In this document: positions 14,343 through 20,498 of the stretch, piece by piece
Layout: each line of letters begins with the position of its first letter
How positions within the stretch are numbered: position 1 is the first letter of the stretch
Source: JAIXUI01 sp943373175
GTDB lineage: Bacteria > Bacteroidota > Bacteroidia > UBA7662 > JAIXUI01
DNA length: 20,908 nt
Reading direction: 5' to 3'
Assembly (NCBI GenBank): GCA_943373175.1
Contig: CALSBM010000058.1
Coordinates: forward strand, 1 to 20,908
The notes under the pieces: model-generated
Databases searched by the model: none
Told to the model about the DNA's origin: nothing
What the model saw: the letters and a program-made list of their open reading frames with translations, nothing else
Position numbers and translations under genes: made by a program

Positions 14343-15848
14343 ATGAAACTAAAAACTTTACTCTTCGCCATGCTGATCAGTGCCACAGCCTGGGCTCAGC
14401 AAAGAGGAATTGTGGTTCAGGGAACTCTTACCAGTTCCAACCCCAGTGTCGGTGTAGCAAGCATTCCGGTTACCATTTCAGATTCCTCGGGCAGCCTTGG
14501 CTTTACAAGCAGTGTTTCCTATACAAATGCCAATGGTTTTTACATTGACACCATATTAATCAATGGAAATCAAGGTTCGCTTGATGTCTGGATTACTAAC
14601 TGCATCGGTCAATCGGTTCATCAATTGGTCAGCTTAATGCCAGCTACCAATATTTTTGTCGCGAATTTCAATTATTGTGGAGCACCTACAGCATGCCAAG
14701 CGTCTTACACTTGGAATGCTGGTTCAAATGGTATGGTTTATTTCACGAACACTTCCAGTACTATTGCTGGCCCACCTCCAGTGTTTACGTGGTCATTCGG
14801 TGACGGAACTTCTTCTACTTCACCCAGCCCCACTCATACTTACACCTCTAATGGATTATTTAGTGTTTGCCTCACTCTAACGGTTGGTGGTTGTACTTCA
14901 ACGTTCTGCGATACAGTCGTAGTTCAAACGGCAACTGCTTTGCGTAATGTGTATGGATTTGTAATCGGCCCCCCATCGGTTCCGGGAAGTACTGCTAATC
15001 AAGTTGAAGTAATGCTTTTTGATACCAATTGGAACGGCCTGGATACAGTAATGGCAATGCCTGATTCCAACGGAATGTACTTCTATTCGTTCCCTCAGCG
15101 TCAACCAGGCGTTTATAAAGCATTAGCGCAATTGTTGGGAACTTCCACAACGGCGAATGTTTTTCTTCCTACTTATTACCAAACGGCTACCGCTTGGCAG
15201 TTGGCCAATGACCTAATTGTAGGCGGACCAATGGCACCAACTTCTTACGACATCACCCTTCAACAAATCGTTGCTCTTCCAGCAGGTGGAAGTGGTTCAG
15301 TATCCGGTAACATCATTCGCGGAAACCTTCGTACTACCTCCGGTATGCTTGCCAAAGCCAAAGTTTACCTGATAAGTGCTAATGGAACTACCATCCATGC
15401 TTGGAAATACTCCGATGCCAATGGGTCATACTCATTCAGTGGTCTTCCTGCCGGAACTTACCGTGTACACGTAGAATGGTCAGGAAAGGCTCAACCTGCC
15501 TACACCATAAACCTTGCTACAAATACATCGCAGGTTACAGGAGTTAACTTCGTAGTTAACAACAACGGCATCACCACCAGTGTGGTTGAAGAAACCTTGA
15601 ATGTTGAGGCTGCATTCCCGAATCCGGTAAAAGAAGCCTTGAATCTTAATCTAAAAGTGCCAATGGCTGCAACGTATCAGTTCGAATGGCGCGACCTCAG
15701 CGGACGCTTAGTTCAGGCCGAAGCACACCAGCTCGGCGAAGGGCAGCAATCGCTCCGCATTGAAACCGGCAGTCTGATTCCAGGACTCTACCTCTTTCAG
15801 ATTCGCGAAAACAGTCGCGCTATCCATACTATGAAAATTGCCCATTGA
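14343..15848 (+). CDS. Secreted PKD-domain protein with type IX sorting domain
   Basis: A 501-residue exported protein. The start at 14343 gives the signal peptide MKLKTLLFAMLISATAWAQ; a longer frame from 14274 would only add 23 residues ahead of the signal. Domains in order: an N-terminal beta domain (about 20-112) with a Cys pair; a PKD domain (about 118-196) with the hallmark WSFGDG at 150-155 and further paired cysteines; a beta segment (about 200-310); a carboxypeptidase-regulatory/SdrD-B-like repeat (about 318-405) with SDANGSYSFSGLPAGTYRV; and a C-terminal type A T9SS sorting signal (about 424-501) with AFPNPVKEALNL and LSGRLV. The signal is normally cleaved as the protein crosses the outer membrane through the T9SS and is anchored or released. 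No catalytic domain is seen, so a binding or adhesive role is likely. Confidence 0.85.
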   Translation: MKLKTLLFAMLISATAWAQQRGIVVQGTLTSSNPSVGVASIPVTISDSSGSLGFTSSVSYTNANGFYIDTILINGNQGSLDVWITNCIGQSVHQLVSLMPATNIFVANFNYCGAPTACQASYTWNAGSNGMVYFTNTSSTIAGPPPVFTWSFGDGTSSTSPSPTHTYTSNGLFSVCLTLTVGGCTSTFCDTVVVQTATALRNVYGFVIGPPSVPGSTANQVEVMLFDTNWNGLDTVMAMPDSNGMYFYSFPQRQPGVYKALAQLLGTSTTANVFLPTYYQTATAWQLANDLIVGGPMAPTSYDITLQQIVALPAGGSGSVSGNIIRGNLRTTSGMLAKAKVYLISANGTTIHAWKYSDANGSYSFSGLPAGTYRVHVEWSGKAQPAYTINLATNTSQVTGVNFVVNNNGITTSVVEETLNVEAAFPNPVKEALNLNLKVPMAATYQFEWRDLSGRLVQAEAHQLGEGQQSLRIETGSLIPGLYLFQIRENSRAIHTMKIAH

Positions 15849-15878
15849 TCCAAATCTGTTGATTGCCACAACAGAGCA

Positions 15879-15904
15879 ACGCCCGGCCAATTGGTCGGGC
15901 GTTT
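15879..15904 (+). terminator. Terminator after the T9SS cargo gene
   Basis: ACGCCCGGCCAA (15879-15890) and TTGGTCGGGCGT (15891-15902) are an almost perfect palindrome (one G-U) that folds into a strong hairpin, with TTTG following. It lies 31 bases past the stop. The T tract is short, so efficiency is uncertain. Confidence 0.75.
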
Positions 15905-16012
15905 GTGTTTCATTGGAATGTAATCCTTGTTTCGCCTTTATTTCTTCAATTAGAAACCTCTGAATTTTTCTTTAAACATATTATTCCAGAATAAACAACT
16001 GTCCCTCAAAGC

Positions 16013-16150
16013 TTAAAATTGCTTTCCTGCCCAATAAATCAAATAGAGCCAAACAAGCCCTTTCAATAGAAAGAACAAAAAGCCGAACCAGCCAACGCGC
16101 TTGAGCCATAATTTCGCTTTGTTCGACGTGCCTTGAACTTCGTTCGCCAT
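16013..16150 (-). CDS. 45-residue membrane protein
   Basis: A short frame from ATG at 16150 to TAA at 16013 encodes 45 residues starting MANEVQGTSNKAKLWLKRVG. A basic amphipathic start (KAKLWLKR) is followed by one hydrophobic helix (about residues 20-40, WFGFLFFLLKGLVWLYLIYW) and a short tail. The FLFFLLKGL core resembles very small hypothetical proteins widespread in Bacteroidota, sometimes mislabelled in databases. It lies 19 bases after the acetyltransferase stop on the same strand, so the two are likely co-transcribed. Composition and spacing support it as a real gene. Function is unknown. Confidence 0.6.
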   Translation of the reverse strand: MANEVQGTSNKAKLWLKRVGWFGFLFFLLKGLVWLYLIYWAGKQF

Positions 16151-16169
16151 GATGCCTGCTTTTCTGTGG

Positions 16170-16739
16170 TTAAATTAGCGATACGGGTAAATCCCTTTTT
16201 AGTAAACCATAAATTTCAGAATCGAAATACCAGCCATCAAATAGATAATTTTCTCTGAAGTATGCTTCTTTTATGAATCCGGTACTCAACAACACTTTAC
16301 GGCTGGCTTCATTTTCAGGATGGATATTGGCCATTATGCTATGAACTCCCCATTCTGTAAAAGCCCATTGGCAAACAGTGGGAATACATGCCCGCATAAT
16401 ACCCCTTCCCTGATACCCTTTTCTGAGCATGTAGCCGATTTCCGTTCGGTCGTGCTCCCATTGGGTTCGATAAAATCCGACAATACCTAACATGATTGTT
16501 TCTTCCACCGGACGGATTGCCCAACTTATTCCTTCGCCTTGTTCTTCACCATGAATCACCCCTGCCAACCATTGAGAGGTCTCTTCGATATTCTGATGAA
16601 CCGGTCGCTGAATGTATTTTAATTGATGAGGATCTGAACGCATTTCGAACACTTCTTCAAGGTCCGACATCTGAAGTTTATCTAACCGAAACCCTGGTGG
16701 CCATAATTCTGGAAACGGGTAAATCGGCAGTGTTTTCAT
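16170..16739 (-). CDS. GNAT acetyltransferase, RimJ/RimL-like
   Basis: A 189-residue protein of the GNAT fold that transfers acetyl from acetyl-CoA to an amine. The acetyl-CoA loop is RKGYQGRGIM (106-115), matching Q/R-x-x-G-x-G/A. Strand 4 has EIGYML (100-105), and NEASRKVLLSTGF (143-155) is the helix typical of RimJ-type N-acetyltransferases, which use ribosomal protein N-termini or other small substrates. The N-terminal PFPELWPPGFRLDKLQMSDLEEVFEM also fits this subfamily. The substrate is not known from sequence. It faces away from dps with about 190 bases between, so both promoters lie in that gap. A short palindrome TTCAA-TT-TTGAA overlaps its start region. Confidence 0.82.
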   Translation of the reverse strand: MKTLPIYPFPELWPPGFRLDKLQMSDLEEVFEMRSDPHQLKYIQRPVHQNIEETSQWLAGVIHGEEQGEGISWAIRPVEETIMLGIVGFYRTQWEHDRTEIGYMLRKGYQGRGIMRACIPTVCQWAFTEWGVHSIMANIHPENEASRKVLLSTGFIKEAYFRENYLFDGWYFDSEIYGLLKRDLPVSLI

Positions 16740-16855
16740 GTTTCAAAATTGAAGCATTTCGCTCCTATTTTCTCTTATTACGCCTTGTTTTTTAAAATAT
16801 TGGCCAGCATTCTGCTAAAGTTGTACGTGATAATACTCATTGCATAGTCTGTTCA

Positions 16856-16895
16856 CTATATATAGATAGAAGCTATCACGATATAGAAAATATCG
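16856..16895 (+). promoter_or_regulatory. Stacked inverted repeats upstream of dps, with OxyR-like site
   Basis: Three palindromes lie next to each other: CTATATATAG (16856-16865), GATAG-AAG-CTATC (16865-16877) and CGATAT-AGAAA-ATATCG (16879-16895). Within them ATAG (16862-16865), N7 and CTAT (16873-16876) match the OxyR half-site pattern ATAG-N7-CTAT. Further ATAG copies follow at 16883 and 16905, about two helical turns apart. The end is 38 bases before the dps ATG. A regulator of the peroxide genes is a natural reader, but no regulator gene is in the window. Confidence 0.45.
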
Positions 16896-16932
16896 GTTTT
16901 ATCTATAGCCTAATCTTCCTGACCTTTGAGTT

Positions 16933-17421
16933 ATGGAAGCAAAAGACACCGAAAATCATCAGAATAAAAATTCTTCACTGATTCATCAACTGAATGAATT
17001 GTTGGCTGATGTCATTGCCTTATCCCTGAAGGCAAAAAACTACCATTGGAATCTTGAAGGTCTCGCATTCATTCCATGGCATGTTTGGCTGGATGAAGCT
17101 ACCACAAGACTGCATGAAGAAGCGGATTCTCTCGCTGAAAGAATCAGAATGCAAGGTGCTACGCCGAAAGGAAGCATGGAAAGTCTTCGAAGCCATAACC
17201 GGTTTTTAGAAGGAAGTCTGAATCGAGAAGAATCCTTAGTAATCGCTCAACTAAAACAAGATTACCAGCTATTAATCTATGCTGTTGAAAATGCTCTTGA
17301 TTCAGCAACAGCGCATAAGGATTACGGAACGACCGATATGCTCACAGTTGCTTTGAGAGTGTTCCAAAAAGACCTCTGGTACCTGAAAGCTTCTAGCCCC
17401 GAAAACACTAACCATAATTAA
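16933..17421 (+). CDS. dps: Dps-family ferritin (DNA protection/iron storage)
   Basis: A 162-residue four-helix protein that forms 12-subunit shells, oxidises Fe(II) with hydrogen peroxide and stores the iron, so limiting Fenton damage. All five ferroxidase residues of E. coli Dps have counterparts at identical spacing: His38 (NYHWN), His50 (PWHVW), Asp54, Asp65 and Glu69 (AERI). The first 14 residues are polar and probably flexible. No long Lys-rich tail is present at either end, so direct DNA binding is uncertain. It is the first gene of a tight row: ahpC starts two bases after its stop and ahpD three bases after that. Inverted repeats upstream suggest peroxide-responsive control. Confidence 0.92.
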   Translation: MEAKDTENHQNKNSSLIHQLNELLADVIALSLKAKNYHWNLEGLAFIPWHVWLDEATTRLHEEADSLAERIRMQGATPKGSMESLRSHNRFLEGSLNREESLVIAQLKQDYQLLIYAVENALDSATAHKDYGTTDMLTVALRVFQKDLWYLKASSPENTNHN

Positions 17422-17423
17422 CT

Positions 17424-17966
17424 ATGTCAGTACTTTCTGTAGGCAGTCATCTGCCCGAATTCAACAAAAAAACCGTTGTTTCCATCAACGAAGAACAAGC
17501 ATTTAGCAGCCTAAGTCATGAGGATCTACGTGGCAAGTGGGCCGTACTTTTTTGGTGGCCAAAAGATTTTACCTTCGTTTGCCCCACTGAAATAGCGGCA
17601 TTCAATCGCCGCCAGCCTGATTTTGATGACCGTGATACTCTCCTAATAGGCGCATCAACTGATAGTGAGTTTGTACACCTTTCTTGGAGAAAAAGCCATG
17701 AAGACCTCCGGGATTTACGTTTTGCTATGCTAGCGGACACTTCTAAATCGTTAGCAGAAGCACTTGGAATTCTTACAGAGGAAGAAAAAGTTGCCTACCG
17801 CGCTACGTTTATCATCGATCCAGATGGGATTATCCGCTGGGTCTCAGTTTATGATCTGAATGTAGGACGCAATGTAGATGAAGTCCTCCGTGTACTCGAC
17901 GCTTTGCAAACCGACGAACTCTGTCCTTGTAACTGGAAAAAAGGCGAAGCAACGCTCACTGCATAA
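17424..17966 (+). CDS. ahpC: Peroxiredoxin AhpC, AhpD-dependent (actinobacterial-like) type
   Basis: A 180-residue 2-Cys peroxiredoxin that reduces hydrogen peroxide and organic peroxides in the cytoplasm. The peroxidatic Cys53 lies in FTFVCPTE, preceded by PKDF, with the supporting Arg in YRATFIID (124-131). The C-terminal LQTDELCPCNWKKG holds Cys167 and Cys169; the C-x-C-N-W ending is that of Mycobacterium-type AhpC, which has two resolving-type cysteines and is reduced by AhpD, not by AhpF. The directly adjacent ahpD gene supports this pairing. The Mycobacterium likeness suggests possible ancient gene transfer, but base use is not obviously different from its neighbours. Confidence 0.92.
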   Translation: MSVLSVGSHLPEFNKKTVVSINEEQAFSSLSHEDLRGKWAVLFWWPKDFTFVCPTEIAAFNRRQPDFDDRDTLLIGASTDSEFVHLSWRKSHEDLRDLRFAMLADTSKSLAEALGILTEEEKVAYRATFIIDPDGIIRWVSVYDLNVGRNVDEVLRVLDALQTDELCPCNWKKGEATLTA

Positions 17967-17969
17967 GGG

Positions 17970-18563
17970 ATGGAGGCATTTTTCAATAACGAAGGGTTAA
18001 GCCGGGTTGCGGATATGCTCAACATTCCTACTGAAACCCTAGGATTGCATTTTCAGGAACTCGGTAAAGCTGAAAGTAGCTATTTGAAGGATTTAAGAAT
18101 CAACTTATCCAACGCGTTTCAATACAACAGCCTTACAGAGAAAGAGCGCTACCTGCTTGCTTTTGCAGTAGCAGTCAATGATAAAGTATCTACTTTAGAA
18201 GAAGGATTTCGAAGGCTTTCCATTTTAGCAGGAGCAAAAGACGAAGAACTATCTGAAACTATTGCTTGTGTTTCTTTAATGAATATCAACAATGTATTTT
18301 ATCGATTCAGGCATTTTACCAAACAGCCGTACTACGAGCAAACTCCGGCGGGCATCAAGATGAGCATCATGATAAAGCCAGTGTTGGGCAAGCAGTTTTT
18401 TGAATTGATGAGCCTCGTGATATCAGCGCTTAACGGTTGCGAGTTGTGCGTAAACGCGCACGAAGAATCTGTCATAAAGCTTGGAGCAACCCAAGAACAA
18501 GTCTATGATGCAATTCGTTTAGGAGCTATAATACGAGGCTTGACCCCCCTGTTAGGAAAATAG
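17970..18563 (+). CDS. ahpD: Alkyl hydroperoxide reductase AhpD (carboxymuconolactone decarboxylase fold)
   Basis: A 197-residue all-helical thiol enzyme expected to reduce AhpC disulfides. The active CxxC is Cys157-Glu-Leu-Cys160, followed by His164 in CVNAHE. In Mycobacterium tuberculosis AhpD the relay is Glu118, Cys130, His132, Cys133 and His137. Here Glu145, Cys157, Cys160 and His164 match by spacing, but the His132 position is Leu159. A second Cys (Cys100) is unlikely to be catalytic. The length is somewhat above the usual 175, with an N-terminal helical extension. The gene follows ahpC by three bases, and the rimP promoter begins immediately after its stop codon. Confidence 0.9.
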   Translation: MEAFFNNEGLSRVADMLNIPTETLGLHFQELGKAESSYLKDLRINLSNAFQYNSLTEKERYLLAFAVAVNDKVSTLEEGFRRLSILAGAKDEELSETIACVSLMNINNVFYRFRHFTKQPYYEQTPAGIKMSIMIKPVLGKQFFELMSLVISALNGCELCVNAHEESVIKLGATQEQVYDAIRLGAIIRGLTPLLGK

Positions 18564-18595
18564 TTTGGATTATTCTTCATGTCGCCCTACTTTTG
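18564..18595 (+). promoter_or_regulatory. Promoter of the rimP-nusA-infB cluster
   Basis: TTTG (18564-18567), 20 bases, then TACTTTTG (18588-18595): both boxes match the Bacteroidota pattern. The upstream box abuts the ahpD stop codon. The predicted start near 18601 lies at the foot of the hairpin at 18604-18628. Confidence 0.8.
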
Positions 18596-18603
18596 TGGGG
18601 TGA

Positions 18604-18637
18604 AGAGAGGGGACCGGAAGTCCCCTCTTTGTTTTTT
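18604..18637 (+). terminator. Terminator-like hairpin in the rimP leader (attenuator candidate)
   Basis: AGAGGGGAC (18606-18614) pairs perfectly with GTCCCCTCT (18620-18628), extendable by two pairs, with a CGGAA loop and a T-rich tail (18628-18637, one G). It looks like an intrinsic terminator for the dps-ahpC-ahpD transcript, but it lies downstream of the rimP promoter and 16 bases before the rimP ATG. It may therefore also stop part of the rimP transcripts. Confidence 0.75.
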
Positions 18638-18652
18638 CCACCCACTACTGTC

Positions 18653-19114
18653 ATGGATCTGAAAGAGCAAATAAGCGTATTTACCCACGAGCTTACCGAA
18701 GGAAGTGATTACTTTCTGGTTGACCTCAGTCTGACCCAAAACAAGCGTCAGATAACGGTTTACATTGACGGTGACCATGGTGTTGATATCGATTATTGCG
18801 GCTGGTTAAGCCGGAACCTCGGAGAGAAAATCGATGCGATTACTCCCGATGATTTCGCCTATAACCTGTCCGTTTCTTCTCCTGGCGCTGATAAACCACT
18901 ACAGTTTGCTCGTCAATATCCCCAGCATCTTGGGCGAACACTCGAAGTGACTACTAACGATGGAGAGAAAGTGCTCGGAACTCTGACAGAAGTGAATGAA
19001 ACTTCCTTTACACTGACATTTAAGTACAAGGAAAAAGGAAAAAAAGCAATAGAAATGAGCCGAACTTTGGCTTATCCTGATTTAAAAGAAGCAAGAATAC
19101 AAATCGCATTTTGA
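18653..19114 (+). CDS. rimP: Ribosome maturation factor RimP
   Basis: A 153-residue protein needed for 30S subunit maturation. I use the ATG at 18653, after the leader hairpin. An in-frame ATG at 18593 would start within the promoter box and add 20 residues encoded by the hairpin. The N-terminal alpha/beta domain has YFLVDLSL and KRQITVYIDGDHGVDIDYC, and SVSSPGADKPL is the family's conserved S-PG-x-(D/R)-PL loop, followed by a C-terminal SH3-like barrel (GRTLEVTTNDGEKVLGTL). The gene order with nusA (one base after) and infB is the conserved bacterial arrangement, which strengthens the call. Confidence 0.93.
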   Translation: MDLKEQISVFTHELTEGSDYFLVDLSLTQNKRQITVYIDGDHGVDIDYCGWLSRNLGEKIDAITPDDFAYNLSVSSPGADKPLQFARQYPQHLGRTLEVTTNDGEKVLGTLTEVNETSFTLTFKYKEKGKKAIEMSRTLAYPDLKEARIQIAF

Positions 19115-19115
19115 T

Positions 19116-20360
19116 ATGAAGAACCTGAATCTGATTGAATCCTTTTCGGAATTCAAGGAATTCAAAAGTGTGGACCGTGCTACCATGCAACGAGTCCTGG
19201 AAGAGGTCTTCCGCGCAATGTTGCGTAAAAGATTTGGCTCCGATGAATACTTTAGTGTGGTTGTCAACGTGGACCGAGGAGATGTTGAGATAATCCGAAC
19301 CCGCGAAGTAGTGGACGACAACTCCGAAGATATCTGGGATCCAGATAAAATCCCACTCGCCGATGCCAAGAAACTGGAGCCGGATCTTGAGGTCGGTGAT
19401 GAATATTACGACGAAATTGGACTTGAAGACTTCGGACGAAGAGCCGTTCTTTCTGCCCGCCAGACCCTGGTGCAGAAAATCATGGAGCTTGAAAAAGATA
19501 ACCTCTACAAGAAATACAAAGATCGTATTGGTGAAATTATCACCGGCGAAGTTCATCAAACTTGGAAAAAAGAAATCCTTGTATTAGATGATGAACAAAA
19601 TGAATTAATTCTGCCCAAAACAGAGCAAATTCCTGCTGATTTCTTTAAGAAGGGCGATACCGTAAAAGCGATTGTTCAACGGGTTGATACCATGAACAAT
19701 AATCCGAAAATCATTATCTCCCGTTGTGCTCCTGAATTTTTAGCCAAATTACTCGAGAACGAAGTTCCAGAGATTTTCGATGGTCTTATCACCATCCGTA
19801 AGATTGTTCGTGAACCGGGTGAAAGGGCAAAAGTGGCTGTTGAAAGCTACGACGATCGCATAGATCCTGTTGGAGCTTGCGTAGGAATGAAGGGTTCTCG
19901 TATTCATGGCATTGTGAAAGAACTTCGAGGAGAAAGCATTGATGTTATTAACCACACGAACAACCTTCATTTATACATTACCCGCTCACTCAGCCCTGCC
20001 AAGATAAAGACCATTAACCTTGATCCTGAAAACAACAAAGCCAGTGTTTATTTAAGCCCTGACCAAGTTTCCTTAGCTATTGGTAAAGGAGGGCACAACA
20101 TTAAGCTTGCAGCAAGACTCACCGGTTACGAAATTGATGTGTTCCGCGATATCGAGGATAATGGTGGCGACTTCGACATTGATCTTGATGAATTCTTGGA
20201 CGAAATTGATGAGTGGATAATCGATGAACTCAAAAACATAGGACTCGATACTGCTAAAGCGGTTCTCGAGACGGATCAGGCTGAATTGGTACGCAGAACT
20301 GAGCTGGAAGAAGAAACAGTAAAAGAAGTTTTCCGTATCCTGAAGTCAGAATTCGAGTAA
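19116..20360 (+). CDS. nusA: Transcription termination/antitermination factor NusA
   Basis: A 414-residue RNA polymerase-binding factor that controls pausing, intrinsic termination and antitermination. Domains in order: N-terminal polymerase-binding domain (about 1-130) opening NLIESFSEFKEFKSVDR; S1 domain (about 135-200, GEIITGEV); KH1 with the GMKG loop (257-260) preceded by DPVGACVG; KH2 with GKGG (323-326) in LAIGKGGHNIKLAARLTG. The C-terminus (about 345-414) is strongly acidic (DNGGDFDIDLDEFLDEIDEW) and carries one short helical repeat. That matches the shorter Bacteroidota form, which lacks the two full acidic repeats of E. coli NusA. It starts one base after rimP and is probably translationally coupled to it. 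Confidence 0.95.
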   Translation: MKNLNLIESFSEFKEFKSVDRATMQRVLEEVFRAMLRKRFGSDEYFSVVVNVDRGDVEIIRTREVVDDNSEDIWDPDKIPLADAKKLEPDLEVGDEYYDEIGLEDFGRRAVLSARQTLVQKIMELEKDNLYKKYKDRIGEIITGEVHQTWKKEILVLDDEQNELILPKTEQIPADFFKKGDTVKAIVQRVDTMNNNPKIIISRCAPEFLAKLLENEVPEIFDGLITIRKIVREPGERAKVAVESYDDRIDPVGACVGMKGSRIHGIVKELRGESIDVINHTNNLHLYITRSLSPAKIKTINLDPENNKASVYLSPDQVSLAIGKGGHNIKLAARLTGYEIDVFRDIEDNGGDFDIDLDEFLDEIDEWIIDELKNIGLDTAKAVLETDQAELVRRTELEEETVKEVFRILKSEFE

Positions 20361-20382
20361 ACAATCCTTATACTTTAATCAA

Positions 20383-20418
20383 AACGGCCGCAGCGAGTAT
20401 CCTACTTCTGCGGCCGTT
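20383..20418 (+). terminator. GC-rich hairpin between nusA and infB
   Basis: AACGGCCGCAG (20383-20393) pairs perfectly with CTGCGGCCGTT (20408-20418) around a 14-base loop. The tail TGCTGTATC lacks a T run, so it is not a standard terminator. It may cause partial termination, pausing or RNA processing between nusA and infB. Confidence 0.5.
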
Positions 20419-20436
20419 GCTGTATCTAGCGGATAG

Positions 20437-20469
20437 TTTCGCCTTTTATCGATATAAACACTACCTTTG
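20437..20469 (+). promoter_or_regulatory. Probable promoter of infB
   Basis: TACCTTTG (20462-20469) matches TAnnTTTG and is followed by GCCCCGCC, like the tRNA promoters. TTTC at 20437-20440 is a near match to the upstream TTTG box, 21 bases away. The predicted start near 20475 gives a leader of about 25 bases. infB could thus be made separately from nusA. Confidence 0.65.
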
Positions 20470-20498
20470 CCCCGCCTCAACTATTTGTTACTATCTGG

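Noticed and set aside
18593..18652. N-terminal extension of RimP
   Set aside because: It would begin inside the -7 box and encode the terminator-like hairpin.
19020..19559. Minus-strand frame across the rimP-nusA junction
   Set aside because: Shadow of two well-supported genes on the plus strand.
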